DNA of 64,000 nucleotides, taken from an uncultured Clostridia bacterium (GTDB taxonomy: Bacteria; Bacillota; Clostridia; Oscillospirales; Ruminococcaceae). Numbering within the stretch: the first letter of the stretch is position 1; every line of letters begins with the position of its first letter. Where the stretch lies: the NCBI GenBank assembly GCA_947630845.1, contig CANRJB010000006.1, forward strand, positions 37,235 through 101,234, given 5' to 3'. A model generated the notes under the pieces. It had not been told where the DNA came from, ran no database searches, and saw nothing but the letters and a program-made list of their open reading frames with translations. Positions 17,321 through 27,342 of this stretch are shown one piece after another. The translations under genes were made by a program, and so were the position numbers.

Positions 17321-18592
17321 ATGGCAGAATTTAACTATTTCAAGATCTGTAACTTCTGCGGCAAGGGCGAAGATAAGGTCATGAGCATGTTCTCTGCCGG
17401 GATGTACCACATCTGCGATGAATGTGTGTGTACCTGCTATGACATGCTGTTCGGGTCATCCTCCGGCAGGCATAAGGAAACCAAGCCGGATGAGGAGAAG
17501 AAAAAGAAAAAACAATTCAAGCTCATGCGTCCGTCGGAGATGAAGAGCATCCTTGACCAGTATGTGGTCGGACAGGAGCAGGCAAAGATTGCCCTGTCAG
17601 TTTCCGTGTACAACCATTATAAGCGCATCCTGAGTGAGGATGACGGTTCGGAGGTCGAGCTGCAAAAGAGCAATGTACTGCTGCTCGGACCGACCGGCGT
17701 CGGCAAGACCTTCCTTGCACAGACGCTTGCCAAGGTGCTTGAGGTGCCGTTTGCCATTGCGGATGCAACAACAGTCACAGAGGCAGGCTATGTCGGCGAT
17801 GATGTGGAGAATGTGCTGCTGCGTCTGATACAGGCGGCTGACTTTGATATTGAGGCGGCAGAGCGTGGCATCATCTATATTGATGAGATCGACAAGATCG
17901 CACGCAAGTCGGAAAATACGTCCCTGACAAGGGATGTTTCCGGTGAGGGTGTGCAGCAGGCTTTGCTGAAGATCGTCGAAGGGACGATCGCCAATGTCCC
18001 CCCACAGGGCGGCAGAAAACATCCGACACAGGAATGCTTACAGATCAATACCAAGAACATTCTCTTTATCTGCGGCGGTGCATTTGATGGACTGGAACGT
18101 GTGATCCAGAAGCGTTTGCAGCCGTCTGCACTGGGATTCGGGGCAGATGTTGTCTCTAAGGACAAGCAGATGGAAAATATCTTCTCCCGGGCACTTCCAC
18201 AGGATCTGGTGAAATTCGGCATGGTGCCAGAACTTGTCGGCAGAATGCCGATCATCACGGCACTTGACCAGCTTGATGAGGATGCACTCGTGCGCATCCT
18301 GACAGAGCCGAAAAATGCACTCCTCAAACAGTATGTCAAGCTGTTCAGCTATGATGATGTTCGGCTTGAGGTCGAGGAATCCGCTCTGATCGAGATCGCA
18401 AAGCGTGCAATTGCACAGAAAAGCGGTGCAAGAGGTCTGCGTGCCATCATGGACGGTATTCTCATGGAGTCGATGTTCAACCTGCCGACTTATGGAAATA
18501 TCGGAAAGGTGACCATCACGAAGGAATGTGTGACCGGCGATGCCAAGCCCATGCTGACCGACCGGCGGAACAAAGTCGTGAAGGCATGGTAA
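17321..18592 (+). CDS. clpX: ATP-dependent Clp protease ATP-binding subunit ClpX
   Basis: AAA+ unfoldase that delivers substrates to ClpP. It has an N-terminal C4 zinc finger ([11 protein letters not shown], then ICDECV), a Lys-rich linker, Walker A GPTGVGKT, Walker [11 protein letters not shown], the GYVGDDVE pore-loop region, the ClpP-binding IGF-like loop in [12 protein letters not shown], and sensor [12 protein letters not shown]. The 423 residues are complete. AAGAGG lies upstream at 11 bases. A strong terminator follows. Confidence 0.98.
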   Translation: MAEFNYFKICNFCGKGEDKVMSMFSAGMYHICDECVCTCYDMLFGSSSGRHKETKPDEEKKKKKQFKLMRPSEMKSILDQYVVGQEQAKIALSVSVYNHYKRILSEDDGSEVELQKSNVLLLGPTGVGKTFLAQTLAKVLEVPFAIADATTVTEAGYVGDDVENVLLRLIQAADFDIEAAERGIIYIDEIDKIARKSENTSLTRDVSGEGVQQALLKIVEGTIANVPPQGGRKHPTQECLQINTKNILFICGGAFDGLERVIQKRLQPSALGFGADVVSKDKQMENIFSRALPQDLVKFGMVPELVGRMPIITALDQLDEDALVRILTEPKNALLKQYVKLFSYDDVRLEVEESALIEIAKRAIAQKSGARGLRAIMDGILMESMFNLPTYGNIGKVTITKECVTGDAKPMLTDRRNKVVKAW

Positions 18593-18607
18593 ACAACAGG
18601 AACACAG

Positions 18608-18640
18608 GCAAGAAACAGGGCAGCTTGTTTCTTGCTTTCT
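18608..18640 (+). terminator. Intrinsic terminator after clpX
   Basis: 10-bp perfect stem GCAAGAAACA / TGTTTCTTGC with an 8-base loop, followed by TTTCTTGT. Ends the tig-clpP-clpX unit. Confidence 0.85.
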
Positions 18641-18750
18641 TGTACTGATACTGAGATAAGTCCGGCATTGTCTGCCGGGGGGAAGATGGGCAGGAATTCC
18701 TGTTCTCATAGATGAATAGGGTATGAGGTTCTGCACCCTATAATTACCGC

Positions 18751-18779
18751 TTGATTTTTGTGAGGAAATGGTGTATAAT
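18751..18779 (+). promoter_or_regulatory. lon promoter
   Basis: -35 TTGATT (18751-18756), 17-bp spacer with GGAAATG near its end, -10 TATAAT (18774-18779). Leader of about 45 nt to the lon start. No CIRCE or CtsR-like operator was recognised. Confidence 0.78.
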
Positions 18780-18829
18780 GAAAGACAAGCAGGGAGCAGG
18801 GATGTTCACTTGCTGGAATGGAGGTAATT

Positions 18830-21220
18830 ATGCCGGAACGCAAAAAACGAACGGAAATATTGCCGATCGTCCCGATGCGTGGGACAGTGGCTTTTCCGCA
18901 TATGATCATGCATTTTGATGTGGCAAGAGAGATGTCAGTGAATGCCATAGAAGAAGCACTGCGCCGTGACAGAAGGCTGTTCCTTGTGGCACAGAGGGAT
19001 GTTCTCTGTGAGTCTCCCGAAGGGGATGACCTGTTCCATGTGGGTGTCATTGCGGAGATCAAGCAGACACTCCGGACACAGGATGATACTATCCGCATTC
19101 TTGTGGAGGGTGTGGCAAAAGCAAGGACACATGCATTTGAAATGGAGGACGGCATCCTCTTTGCTGAGGTGAGCCGCATGGTGCAGAGCCGCCGTGCCAT
19201 TTATGATGAAGTGGAGATGGAAGCACTTATCCGGGCAGTAAAGGATGTTTACGAACGCTATGCCCGGATGTTTCCGAGGATGCCGAGAGAGATTCTGGTG
19301 TCCGTGATGTGTCAGGACGACCCGGCAAAGCTCTTTGAGGAGATCGTGTTCAATACCATGATCGACTTCAAGGAGAAACAGAAATTATTGGAGGAAAGTG
19401 ACCTGTATCTGCGGTTACAGATGCTGTACAGCATCCTGACCACAGAGACGATGGTGCTGGAGACTGAAAAGGAAATTCACGAACGGACACAGGAAAACAT
19501 TGATCAGGGACAGCGTGAGTATTTTCTGCGTGAGCAGCTGCGTGTCATCTCCAATCAGCTCCGGGAAGAGACTGGAGAGGAGGAGCCGCTTGACAGTGAC
19601 AGCTATGCCGAACGCATCATGGCACTGCACCTTTCGGAGGAAAGCGAGGCAAAACTTCTCAAAGAGGCAGCCCGTCTGAACCAGATGCCGCCGGCATCAC
19701 AGGAGGCATATGTCATCACGAGTTATCTGGACACCGTGCTTGATCTTCCGTGGAATGAACTCACGGATGAGCGTGTTGATCTTGCCAAAGCAGAAAAGAT
19801 ACTGGATGCCGATCATTATGGGCTGAAAAAGGTGAAGGAACGCATTCTTGAAAGCCTTGCTGTCCGGGTGCTGAACCCTGAGCTGAAAGGGCAGATCCTG
19901 TGTTTGGTCGGACCGCCCGGAATTGGGAAATCATCCATCGGACGCTCCATTGCCGGGGCGATCGGCAGAAAGTTTGCAAGGGTGTCACTGGGCGGCGTAC
20001 ATGATGAAGCGGATATCCGGGGACACCGCAAGACTTATATCGGAGCAATGCCCGGACGCATCATGGCAGCACTGACACAGGCAGGCACACGTGATCCTGT
20101 CATTCTGCTCGATGAGCTGGACAAGATGGGCAGTGACTACAAGGGCGACCCGTCATCCGCATTGCTTGAAGTACTGGATGCGGAGCAGAATGACACGTTC
20201 TGTGATCACTACATAGAAGTGCCGTTTGATCTGAGCAGGGTCATGTTTGTGGCGACGGCGAATACGCTGGACAATATCCCTGCGCCGCTGCGTGACAGGA
20301 TGGAGATCATCGAACTGACGAGCTACACCCGGGAAGAAAAATTCCAGATCGCCAAGCGTCATCTGGGCAAAAAGCAGCTTGCGGCACATGGTCTGAAACC
20401 GACACAGTGCCGGATAGAGGATGCGGCGATCTATGACATGATCGATGCCTATACGAAGGAGGCAGGTGTCCGGAATCTGGAACGTACCATCGGTACGGTC
20501 TGCCGGAAGGCAGCAAAAGCCATTGCATCCGGTGAGCGCAAGCGTGTGTCCGTCAAGCAGAAAGACCTGATATCGCTGCTCGGCGCACCGAAATATCTGC
20601 CGGATGCGCAGAGCAAGGAGAATACTGTCGGACTGGTCAATGGTCTGGCATGGACAGCAGTCGGCGGTGTGCTGATGCCGCTCGAAGCACTGGTACTGGA
20701 AGGTACGGGGAAAATTGAGATCACCGGCTCACTCGGCAATGTGATGCAGGAGAGCGCAAAGCTTGCGGTCAGCTATGCACGCAGCGTGGCAAAAGAATAC
20801 GGCATTCAACCGGATTTTTATCAGAAGAAGGACTTGCATATCCATGCACCCGAAGGTGCAGTCCCGAAAGACGGACCTTCTGCCGGCGTGACAATGGCAA
20901 CAGCACTGATCTCGGCATTGTCTGGCATTCCGGTACGGTCGGATGTGGCAATGACGGGCGAGATCACGCTGCACGGCAGGGTGATGCCCATCGGCGGACT
21001 GCGTGAAAAATCCATGGCAGCCTACAAAGCAGGCATCACGACAGTCCTCATTCCGGCAGAGAATGTGCCGGATCTGGACGAAGTGGAGGATATTGTCAAG
21101 GAGCGTATCACTTTCATCCCCGTCAGGACACTGGCAGAGGTACTGGATACGGCACTTGAAAAGCCGAAACGCTCTGTGATGACAAAGAAGAACGCAGCAG
21201 CACAGACTGTCTGTGTCTGA
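18830..21220 (+). CDS. lon: ATP-dependent protease Lon
   Basis: Homo-oligomeric AAA+ serine protease that degrades misfolded and regulatory proteins. It has an N-terminal substrate domain starting [15 protein letters not shown], coiled linker, Walker [10 protein letters not shown], Walker [11 protein letters not shown], and a C-terminal protease domain with the Ser-Lys dyad (Ser in [12 protein letters not shown], Lys in [12 protein letters not shown]). The 796-residue length is normal. GGAGGTAA lies 5 bases before the ATG at 18830; the ATG at 18818 overlaps that site. engB follows after 9 bases, the Bacillus lonA-ysxC order. Confidence 0.97.
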   Translation: MPERKKRTEILPIVPMRGTVAFPHMIMHFDVAREMSVNAIEEALRRDRRLFLVAQRDVLCESPEGDDLFHVGVIAEIKQTLRTQDDTIRILVEGVAKARTHAFEMEDGILFAEVSRMVQSRRAIYDEVEMEALIRAVKDVYERYARMFPRMPREILVSVMCQDDPAKLFEEIVFNTMIDFKEKQKLLEESDLYLRLQMLYSILTTETMVLETEKEIHERTQENIDQGQREYFLREQLRVISNQLREETGEEEPLDSDSYAERIMALHLSEESEAKLLKEAARLNQMPPASQEAYVITSYLDTVLDLPWNELTDERVDLAKAEKILDADHYGLKKVKERILESLAVRVLNPELKGQILCLVGPPGIGKSSIGRSIAGAIGRKFARVSLGGVHDEADIRGHRKTYIGAMPGRIMAALTQAGTRDPVILLDELDKMGSDYKGDPSSALLEVLDAEQNDTFCDHYIEVPFDLSRVMFVATANTLDNIPAPLRDRMEIIELTSYTREEKFQIAKRHLGKKQLAAHGLKPTQCRIEDAAIYDMIDAYTKEAGVRNLERTIGTVCRKAAKAIASGERKRVSVKQKDLISLLGAPKYLPDAQSKENTVGLVNGLAWTAVGGVLMPLEALVLEGTGKIEITGSLGNVMQESAKLAVSYARSVAKEYGIQPDFYQKKDLHIHAPEGAVPKDGPSAGVTMATALISALSGIPVRSDVAMTGEITLHGRVMPIGGLREKSMAAYKAGITTVLIPAENVPDLDEVEDIVKERITFIPVRTLAEVLDTALEKPKRSVMTKKNAAAQTVCV

Positions 21221-21229
21221 GGAGAGACT

Positions 21230-21823
21230 ATGAATTTTCAGAATGCGGCATTTGCACTGTCATGCGGCAAGCTGTCACAGCTCCCCACGCCGGAGCGGAT
21301 GGAATTTGCCTTCCTTGGCAGGTCGAATGTCGGAAAATCAACCTTGATCAACAAGCTTGTCGGAAGAAAGTCGCTCGCAAGAGTGAGCGGCGTTCCCGGC
21401 AAGACGGCGACCATCAACTTCTATCAGACCGATGCAGTCTATCTTGTCGATCTGCCGGGGTATGGCTATGCCAAGACCTCTAAGTCAGAACAGGAACGTC
21501 TGCGCCGGCTCATCGGGGGATATCTCCGGGCAGACCGGGATCTGCGGCTTGCAGTACAGCTCATTGACATGCGGCATGCACCGTCGGCAGAGGATGTCGC
21601 CATGACGAATCTGCTCATTGATGAAGAGATCCCGTTCATTATCGTTTTCACGAAGGCAGACAAGCTCAACCGCACGGAACGTACAAAGCGCATGGCTGCG
21701 TTTGTGGATGAGATACCCTGTTTTGCGGATATTCATGCCATCCCGTTTTCCTCTGTGACACAGGAGGGGCTGGAGGTACTGCGTGATGTCATTGCAGACA
21801 TTGCAGAAGAAGAGATGCCCTGA
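21230..21823 (+). CDS. engB: Ribosome biogenesis GTP-binding protein EngB/YsxC
   Basis: Small TRAFAC GTPase needed for 50S assembly. Motifs: G1 GRSNVGKSTLINKL, G2 in GVPGKTATINF, G3 DLPGYGYAK, G4 FTKADKLN, G5-like FSSVTQEGLE. The 197-residue length is typical. GGAGAG precedes the ATG. Co-transcribed with lon and ended by a strong hairpin. Confidence 0.96.
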   Translation: MNFQNAAFALSCGKLSQLPTPERMEFAFLGRSNVGKSTLINKLVGRKSLARVSGVPGKTATINFYQTDAVYLVDLPGYGYAKTSKSEQERLRRLIGGYLRADRDLRLAVQLIDMRHAPSAEDVAMTNLLIDEEIPFIIVFTKADKLNRTERTKRMAAFVDEIPCFADIHAIPFSSVTQEGLEVLRDVIADIAEEEMP

Positions 21824-21840
21824 CGTTTGTCAGGGCATTT
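21816..21840 (+). terminator. Intrinsic terminator after engB
   Basis: 9-bp stem TGCCCTGAC / GTCAGGGCA with a 4-base loop, followed by TTTTC. The stem overlaps the engB stop codon. Confidence 0.85.
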
Positions 21841-21905
21841 TCAACAAATAACAGTGAAGGAATTTGTTCAGTTTTCCTGCATTTTCAGTTTTTTTGCAAA
21901 AGCAC

Positions 21906-21934
21906 TTTACTTTTACACGATAATGTGCTAAAAT
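21906..21934 (+). promoter_or_regulatory. Promoter of the YerC-like gene
   Basis: -35 TTTACT, 17-bp spacer ending AATGTGC, -10 TAAAAT (21929-21934). Carries the same spacer motif as other promoters in this window. Confidence 0.65.
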
Positions 21935-21971
21935 ATAAGTCGGAGATATACTTCCCGGAGGAGGTAACGAT

Positions 21972-22289
21972 ATGAAACGGAGAAAAATGAAACCGTCCGC
22001 TCTGGACGAATTGTATGACGCTGTTCTGTGTCTAAAAACAAAGGAAGAGTGCAAAGCATTTTTTGAAGACCTGTGTACCGTGCTTGAGCTTCAGACGCTT
22101 TCACAGCGGCTTCAGGTCGCAAAGCTGCTTCGGTCGAATAAGGTGTACAATGATATCGTCGCTGCTACCGGCGCAAGCACTGCTACCATTAGCCGTGTGA
22201 ACCGTTCACCCGGCGAAGGGTATGACATCGTGTTCAGCCGGTTGGGGCATGAAACCGTTTCTGATAATCCCGGAGAAGAGCAGGAGTAG
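21972..22289 (+). CDS. YerC/YecD family TrpR-related protein
   Basis: A 105-residue DNA-binding protein of the YerC family: helix-turn-helix in LQTLSQRLQVAKLLRSNKVY followed by DIVAATGASTATISRVNRS. It is related to the TrpR repressor fold, but these Firmicutes proteins are not tied to tryptophan control and the ligand is unknown. GGAGGAGGTAACG gives a very strong ribosome site. Monocistronic by context. Confidence 0.88.
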   Translation: MKRRKMKPSALDELYDAVLCLKTKEECKAFFEDLCTVLELQTLSQRLQVAKLLRSNKVYNDIVAATGASTATISRVNRSPGEGYDIVFSRLGHETVSDNPGEEQE

Positions 22290-22402
22290 TCCGGTCATTG
22301 GTCCGAAACAGGAAACTTTTCCGGGATTTTCTATGAATTAGCTAAATTTGCGCATCAATATGACCAAAAAATCTGCACATACACCAATTTTTCCGAAAAT
22401 CC

Positions 22403-22431
22403 TTGACAAATCGGCGAAAATCGGATATAAT
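22403..22431 (+). promoter_or_regulatory. Consensus promoter of the HU gene
   Basis: Perfect TTGACA (22403-22408), 17-bp spacer, perfect TATAAT (22426-22431). Fits a highly expressed nucleoid protein. Confidence 0.92.
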
Positions 22432-22470
22432 ACATATATATTATTTATTTCTAAATGGAGGATTTTCATT

Positions 22471-22746
22471 ATGAAAAAAACAGAACTGATTCAGGCTGTT
22501 GCCGAAAAGACAGGCAAGTCCAAGAAGGAAGCAGGCGTGTTTGTGGATGCAGTATTTGAAAGCATTCAGGAAGCTCTGGTAGCCGGCGATAAGGTTTCAC
22601 TGACAGGATTTGGTGTATTTGAGGTTCGTGAGCGTGCTGCAAAGCAGTGCAAGAATCCCCGTACTCATGAGATGCAGGAAGTCCCGGCATGCAAGGCTCC
22701 GGCATTCAAGGCTGGTAAGAATCTGAAAGAGTCTGTAAATCAGTAA
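22471..22746 (+). CDS. hup: HU family DNA-binding protein
   Basis: Histone-like nucleoid protein, 91 residues: MKKTELIQAVAEKTGKSKKEA at the N-terminal helices, VSLTGFGVFEVRERAAKQ leading into the DNA-binding arm, and FKAGKNLKESVNQ at the end. The arm has CKNPRTHEMQEVPACKAPAF with two cysteines, a little unusual for HU. GGAGGATTTTCATT precedes the ATG. Alternative upstream starts lie in or before the promoter and are excluded. Confidence 0.96.
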   Translation: MKKTELIQAVAEKTGKSKKEAGVFVDAVFESIQEALVAGDKVSLTGFGVFEVRERAAKQCKNPRTHEMQEVPACKAPAFKAGKNLKESVNQ

Positions 22747-22762
22747 GCGTTGAATTGATGAA

Positions 22763-22797
22763 AAAAACCACAGCATTCAGTTGCTGTGGTTTTTTTG
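22763..22797. terminator. Bidirectional terminator between HU and pflA
   Basis: Perfect stem AACCACAGCA / TGCTGTGGTT with A-rich left and T-rich right flanks (seven Ts on the plus side, seven As on the left). It can stop the HU transcript (+) and the pfl operon (-); the left half touches no coding sequence and the right part overlaps the pflA stop region. Confidence 0.9.
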
Positions 22798-23523
22798 TAT
22801 ATGTCTGCGGATGCCGTTGAGGATGTGCAGGCGTGCCTGCTGTGCGGCTTCCTGCGTGGCAGGAGGGGTGTCGGCGAGGGGGTAGGGAATGCCAAGGGCA
22901 GCATATTTGGGTTTGCCCATGTCGTGATAAGGCAGGCAGTCCACGGCTTTCAGCGTTTTCAGCCCCCCGATACATTCTCCGAGCCGTTCCTGCTCGTCCG
23001 CATCATCCGTCCAGCCCGGCACAATGACATGCCGGATCCACAGAGGGATGCCCCTGTCACTGCAATGTGCTGCAAATGCAAGGATCGTCCCGTTGCTGTG
23101 TCCGGTCAGGGAGCGGTGACGGTCGTCATCAATATGCTTGATGTCGAGCATCACGAGGTCGGTCACATTCAGTACCGTATCCGTCTCTTCCGGATGGGAC
23201 GGGTCATAGCAGATGCCGGAGGTATCCAGACAGGTGTGGATGCCCCTTTCTTTTGCTGCCCGGAACAGTGCTGCAAGGAATGCTGTCTGAAGCAAGGGTT
23301 CGCCGCCGGTTGCGGTGATGCCGCCGTTTTTGTAAAATTCCTTGTTCCGCTCATATTGCCGCAGCAGCTCCTCCACCGTCACGGGCTTGCCCCTTCCCTC
23401 CCATGTATCGGGGTTATGGCAGTACAGACAGCGCATCGGACATCCCTGAAAGAAGATGACGAACCGGATGCCCGGTCCGTCAACAGTTCCGAAAGATTCG
23501 ATCGAATGGATAAAACCGGTCAT
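22777..23523 (-). CDS. pflA: Pyruvate formate-lyase activating enzyme
   Basis: Radical SAM enzyme that installs the glycyl radical on PFL. The cluster motif is in [18 protein letters not shown], with the YCHNP signature, ATGGEPLLQ (GGEP), LDTSG and MLDIKH. The 248-residue length is normal. It starts four bases inside the preceding glycyl-radical gene (ATGA overlap), so the two are translated together, which fits activase acting on that subunit. Confidence 0.96.
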   Translation of the reverse strand: MTGFIHSIESFGTVDGPGIRFVIFFQGCPMRCLYCHNPDTWEGRGKPVTVEELLRQYERNKEFYKNGGITATGGEPLLQTAFLAALFRAAKERGIHTCLDTSGICYDPSHPEETDTVLNVTDLVMLDIKHIDDDRHRSLTGHSNGTILAFAAHCSDRGIPLWIRHVIVPGWTDDADEQERLGECIGGLKTLKAVDCLPYHDMGKPKYAALGIPYPLADTPPATQEAAQQARLHILNGIRRHIQKNHSN

Positions 23524-23759
23524 ATTTTGTTGTGGAAGGTACGGGAGATGACATCGTCCTGCTGTTCTTTTGTGAGTTTTGTGAAGTTGACCGCATAGCC
23601 GGACACCCTTACTGTGAGCTGCGGATACTGTTCCGGATGTGCCTGTGCATCAAGCAAAGTCTCCCGGTTGAACACATTCACATTCAGATGGTGTCCGCCC
23701 TTCTGTACATAGCCGTCAAGCATGGTGACAAGATTATCGATCTGCTGTTGACTTTCCAT
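23520..23759 (-). CDS. grcA: Stand-alone glycyl-radical domain of pyruvate formate-lyase
   Basis: A 79-residue protein that corresponds to the C terminus of [23 protein letters not shown], then [15 protein letters not shown] with the radical glycine at G54, ending [13 protein letters not shown]. coli PFL carries this segment fused; E. coli also has a separate repair version (GrcA/YfiD, 127 aa). Here the main PFL gene lacks it, so this subunit is probably required in trans. It has its own strong ribosome site (AAGGAGGA, 6-7 bases upstream). It lies between the PFL body and its activase. Confidence 0.88.
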   Translation of the reverse strand: MESQQQIDNLVTMLDGYVQKGGHHLNVNVFNRETLLDAQAHPEQYPQLTVRVSGYAVNFTKLTKEQQDDVISRTFHNKI

Positions 23760-23822
23760 GATAAGTCCTCCTTATCGCATTTTGTATAGTGTGGTCTGCC
23801 AATGTTGGCATTCATGGTATTT

Positions 23823-24002
23823 CTACTCATCCATTTCCGCATTTGGTATCGCACAAGCTCCCTTTGGGGAGCATTCTGTGCTGTTGACGGTATGGATGAC
23901 TGTCTGCTCTCCGGTTTGCAGATTGACATGCTGCGTGCCGGATGCAAATAACTCGTCAAGCATGGCAGCCAGTTCCTCTGCCTGTTCGTTTTCATTCTTC
24001 AT
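23823..24002 (-). CDS. Small ORF overlapping pflB end, diverged PFL C-terminal segment
   Basis: A 59-codon frame starting [19 protein letters not shown] and ending AIPNAEMDE. It overlaps the last 11 bases of pflB, and AAGGTGAT lies upstream of its ATG, so coupled translation is possible. Its [18 protein letters not shown] segment aligns without gaps to [18 protein letters not shown] of the separate glycyl-radical protein (about 7 of 21 identical including L, MLD, G, H, N). It lacks the radical motif and has two cysteines near its end. It may be a remnant of the original fused C terminus or a real small subunit. Confidence 0.5.
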   Translation of the reverse strand: MKNENEQAEELAAMLDELFASGTQHVNLQTGEQTVIHTVNSTECSPKGACAIPNAEMDE

Positions 24003-26076
24003 GAGCATCACCTTCTGCATTCTGCAAGATCGCTTCAAGATCAGGTTCTCCCGCAAAGACTGCCGTGTTCTTGCCGAGCGCATCCGGCACGATGGAGAAG
24101 GTATTGGAGATACCGTCCTGTGCATGGCGGAACGGCAGCTTTGCCACCGATGCAAGCGAAGCCACTGCGCCGCTGGAATCCCGTCCGTGCATGGGATTTG
24201 CACCCGGTGCAAGCGGTACGCCCTGTTTTCTGCCGTCGGGGGTGCTGCCCGTCTTTTTGCCGTAGACCACATTGGAAGTGATGGTCAGGATGGACATGGT
24301 CGGCACGCTGTCCCGGTAGGTGTGGTGTTTGCGTATCTTGTCCATGAACGTCCGCACGATCCAGACAGCGATCTCATCCACCCGGTCGTCATCATTGCCA
24401 TACTTCGGGAAATCACCCTCTGTCTCATAGTCCACAACGATGCCGTTTTCATCCCGGATGCACTTTACCTTTGCATATTTGATGGCACTCAGCGAATCCG
24501 CTGCCACCGAAAGCCCGGCGATACCGGTCGCAAAATAACGTTTCACATCCCGGTCATGCAGTGCCATTTGCAGCCGTTCATAGCTGTATTTGTCGTGCAT
24601 GAAATGGATGATGTTCAGGGTGTTGACATAAAGCCCTGCCAGCCATTCCATCATCTGGTCGTACTTGTCGATCACATCGTCATAGTCCAGATACTCCCCC
24701 TCCACAGGGCGGTACTTCGGACCCACCTGCACCTTCATGACCTCGTCAACACCGCCGTTGATGGCGTAGAGCAGACATTTTGCAAGGTTCGCCCTTGCTC
24801 CGAAGAACTGCATCTCCTTGCCTACACGCATGGACGATACACAGCAGGCGATCGCATAATCATCCCCATGTATGACACGCATCATGTCGTCGTTCTCATA
24901 CTGGATGGATGAGGTACGGATGGACATCTTGGCGCAGAACCTCTTGAAATTCTGCGGCAGGCGGGTCGACCAGAGGATGGTCATATTTGGCTCGGGGGCA
25001 GTACCTAAGTTGTTGAGGGTGTTGAGATAGCGGAAAGAAGTTTTTGTCACCATGTGCTGTCCGTCCACCGATACACCGCCGATGGATTCCGTCACCCATG
25101 TCGGGTCGCCGGAAAAGAGAGCGTTATAGTCGGGTGTGCGTGCGAATTTCACCATCCGCAGCTTCATGATGAAGTGGTCGATCAGCTCCTGTGCTTCTGA
25201 TTCCGTGATCAGTCCCTTTTGCAGGTCACGTTCGAGATAGATGTCTAAAAAAGTCGAGGTGCGTCCGAGGGACATTGCTGCGCCGTTCTGTTCCTTGACG
25301 GCAGCAAGGTAGCCGAAATACAGCCACTGCACTGCCTCCTGTGCCGTTGCGGCAGGACGGGAGATGTCGAAGCCGTAGATTTTGCCAAGTTCCTTCAGCT
25401 CATGCAGGGCGTTGATCTGTTCGGACAGCTCCTCACGCAGACGGATGTTCTCCGAAGTCATGCGGACAAAATGTGTAGCCTTCTGGTGTTCCTTGTCCTC
25501 GATGAGCCTGTCCACGCCGTAGAGTGCCACTCTGCGGTAGTCGCCGATGATGCGTCCTCTGCCGTAAGCATCCGGAAGTCCGGTCAGGATGGCAGATTTC
25601 CGGGCAAGCCGCATTTCTGGAGTATAGGCATCGAAAACGCCCTGATTGTGGGTCTTGCGGTATTTTGTAAAAACCTCCACGATCTGTGGATCGACCTCAT
25701 AGCCATATGCCTTGCAAGCCTGCTGTGCCATGCGGATACCGCCGAACGGCTGCAAGGCACGTTTGAAGGGCTTGTCCGTCTGCAAGCCGACAATTCGTTC
25801 CAGTTTCTGATTTAGATAGCCTGCGCCGTGAGATGTGATGGTGGAGACGATTTTTGTGTCCATGTCCAGCACGCCTCCGGCTTCACGCTCCTGCCGGGAC
25901 AGCTCCATGACCTGTTCCCAGAGTGTTTTTGTCGCATCGGTCGGTCCTTCCAGAAAGCTTTCATCTCCGTCATAGGGAGTGAAATTTTTCTGGATGAAGT
26001 CACGTACATTGATGGAAGAGTTGCTCCATCTGCCGGGTGTGAAGCCCTCCCATTCCTTTGCAAGATCTGTATTCAT
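23992..26076 (-). CDS. pflB: Pyruvate formate-lyase body lacking the glycyl-radical C terminus
   Basis: Converts pyruvate and CoA to formate and acetyl-CoA. It matches PFL from the N terminus (WEGFTPGRW) through the active-site pair C411-C412 in [14 protein letters not shown] to [14 protein letters not shown], then ends after 694 residues with [11 protein letters not shown]. Full-length enzymes are about 740-760 and end with the RVSGYAV radical loop, which here is encoded separately downstream. Promoter and AAAGGG ribosome site are visible. The whole operon is pflB, small ORF, grcA-like gene, pflA. Confidence 0.95.
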   Translation of the reverse strand: MNTDLAKEWEGFTPGRWSNSSINVRDFIQKNFTPYDGDESFLEGPTDATKTLWEQVMELSRQEREAGGVLDMDTKIVSTITSHGAGYLNQKLERIVGLQTDKPFKRALQPFGGIRMAQQACKAYGYEVDPQIVEVFTKYRKTHNQGVFDAYTPEMRLARKSAILTGLPDAYGRGRIIGDYRRVALYGVDRLIEDKEHQKATHFVRMTSENIRLREELSEQINALHELKELGKIYGFDISRPAATAQEAVQWLYFGYLAAVKEQNGAAMSLGRTSTFLDIYLERDLQKGLITESEAQELIDHFIMKLRMVKFARTPDYNALFSGDPTWVTESIGGVSVDGQHMVTKTSFRYLNTLNNLGTAPEPNMTILWSTRLPQNFKRFCAKMSIRTSSIQYENDDMMRVIHGDDYAIACCVSSMRVGKEMQFFGARANLAKCLLYAINGGVDEVMKVQVGPKYRPVEGEYLDYDDVIDKYDQMMEWLAGLYVNTLNIIHFMHDKYSYERLQMALHDRDVKRYFATGIAGLSVAADSLSAIKYAKVKCIRDENGIVVDYETEGDFPKYGNDDDRVDEIAVWIVRTFMDKIRKHHTYRDSVPTMSILTITSNVVYGKKTGSTPDGRKQGVPLAPGANPMHGRDSSGAVASLASVAKLPFRHAQDGISNTFSIVPDALGKNTAVFAGEPDLEAILQNAEGDAHEE

Positions 26077-26108
26077 ACCATCAGCCCTTTCTCTGTGGTG
26101 ATACTTTT

Positions 26109-26137
26109 ATCATACTACATTTCCCACGATTTGTCAA
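26109..26137 (-). promoter_or_regulatory. pfl operon promoter
   Basis: On the minus strand: -35 TTGACA (26132-26137), 17-bp spacer ending GGGAAATGTAG, -10 TATGAT (26109-26114). Leader of about 27 nt. No clear operator was seen. Confidence 0.85.
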
Positions 26138-26202
26138 ATCTATGTTGCCATGGTTCACGAAAAAGCATACATCATAAACAGGATTGCCGGATACACTTGG
26201 TT

Positions 26203-27291
26203 TTATTCGGAGCAATTGATTTGCAGATTTTTCCGAATGATTTGTGCATCACTTCTGGTATAAAATGTGCTGCGTCCTGTTCCATGTCTGACAAGCGATC
26301 CCTGTTCTATCAGCTGCCTGATCGCATTTTCCACGGAAGCCTTGCTGAGTGTCGGACAAAGCTCCATGACTTCTCTCTTTGTAAACTTCCCGATCTTATT
26401 GCAGACGGCACGACGCACCATCTCGATCGCAGACAGCTTCTCATCAACCATCGCCACACGCTCCTCGAAGTCACGGTATGCAGCAAGAATGGTCTGCAAC
26501 AGATACTTGATAAAAGGCGTGGGATCTTCTGCGTTTTCCGTCCAGCCTTTCTGACACTGCTCCAAAGCATCGTAGTAAAGGTTCTTGTTCTTTGCGATCT
26601 TACTTTCAAGGGAGATATACCTACCGATCACATAACCAGAACGGTACAGCAACAGTGTTGTCAGCAGTCGGCTCATCCTGCCGTTACCATCGTTAAACGG
26701 GTGTATGCAGAGAAAATCATGAATGAACACAGGTATCAGAAGCAAAGCGTCAAGCTCCTGCGTATCGATCATGCGGTTATAGCTCTCGCAAATTGCCTCC
26801 ATTGCCGGAGGTGTTTCATACGGTGCAAGAGGTGTAAACAACACAAACTCCCGTCCCTCTGCATCGGTTGTGCTGATATAGTTCTGCGTGTTCTTGAAAG
26901 TACCGCCGATGCTTTTGTGGGAATACTTATACAGATCACGGTGGAGTTGTAAGATATAATTCGCTGTGATCGGGATATACTCGAAGTTTTCGTGAATAGT
27001 ATTCAGAACATCACGGTAGCCCATGATCTCTTCCTCGTCACGGTTTCGGGGCGTAGTCTTATCCCGTACAAGCTGCAGCAGACGTGTGTTGGTTGTGCGG
27101 ATCCCCTCGATCTCATTGGAGGCTTCCGTACTCTGCACCTTTGCTATCTCGAGGAGTCGGTCAAGCTCCGCTGGCTTCTGCTTCAGATAAAGCTCTTGTC
27201 TGCCCTTGTATTCATGGATCTGCGCCACAAGTCCGATGATCTCGCTGTCCCAAGAGCGGCTTGCCAATTCATGATAATTGAAGTTTCTCAT
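26203..27291 (-). CDS. Fic family protein with C-terminal winged helix
   Basis: Predicted AMP-transferase or related nucleotidyl modifier, 362 residues. The Fic_N region holds the inhibitory-helix motif S58-NEI-E62-G63 (class II, inhibition from the same chain), the catalytic core is H197PFNDGNGR205, and a C-terminal winged-helix (KFTKREVMELCPTLSKAS) suggests DNA binding. Such proteins may autoregulate. The ATG at 27291 has GAAAGGAG upstream and fits the promoter at 27314. No partner antitoxin gene is adjacent. Bracketed by 22-bp direct repeats, so possibly acquired. Confidence 0.9.
   Translation of the reverse strand: MRNFNYHELASRSWDSEIIGLVAQIHEYKGRQELYLKQKPAELDRLLEIAKVQSTEASNEIEGIRTTNTRLLQLVRDKTTPRNRDEEEIMGYRDVLNTIHENFEYIPITANYILQLHRDLYKYSHKSIGGTFKNTQNYISTTDAEGREFVLFTPLAPYETPPAMEAICESYNRMIDTQELDALLLIPVFIHDFLCIHPFNDGNGRMSRLLTTLLLYRSGYVIGRYISLESKIAKNKNLYYDALEQCQKGWTENAEDPTPFIKYLLQTILAAYRDFEERVAMVDEKLSAIEMVRRAVCNKIGKFTKREVMELCPTLSKASVENAIRQLIEQGSLVRHGTGRSTFYTRSDAQIIRKNLQINCSE
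26220..26241 (+). repeat. 22-bp direct repeat, copy 1 (inside fic 3' end)
   Basis: TTTGCAGATTTTTCCGAATG plus AT, identical to 27523-27544. This copy codes for part of the Fic C terminus (IIRKNLQ on the minus strand). Confidence 0.85.
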
Positions 27292-27313
27292 ACGCTCACG
27301 CTCCTTTCTCCTA

Positions 27314-27342
27314 ATTATAAATAATTTTAGGCGAAAAGTCAA
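27314..27342 (-). promoter_or_regulatory. fic promoter
   Basis: Minus strand: -35 TTGACT (27337-27342), 17-bp spacer, -10 TATAAT (27314-27319). The spacer is AT-rich and lacks the AAATGTG motif found in host promoters, consistent with foreign origin. Confidence 0.82.

Noticed and set aside
23684..23995. 103-codon minus-strand frame between pflB and the glycyl-radical gene
   Set aside because: It overlaps both the better-supported 59-codon frame and the ribosome site and start of the radical gene, and shows no PFL similarity.
23758..24912. Long plus-strand frames opposite pflB
   Set aside because: Antisense of a highly conserved gene with strong codon bias; no ribosome site or family motif.
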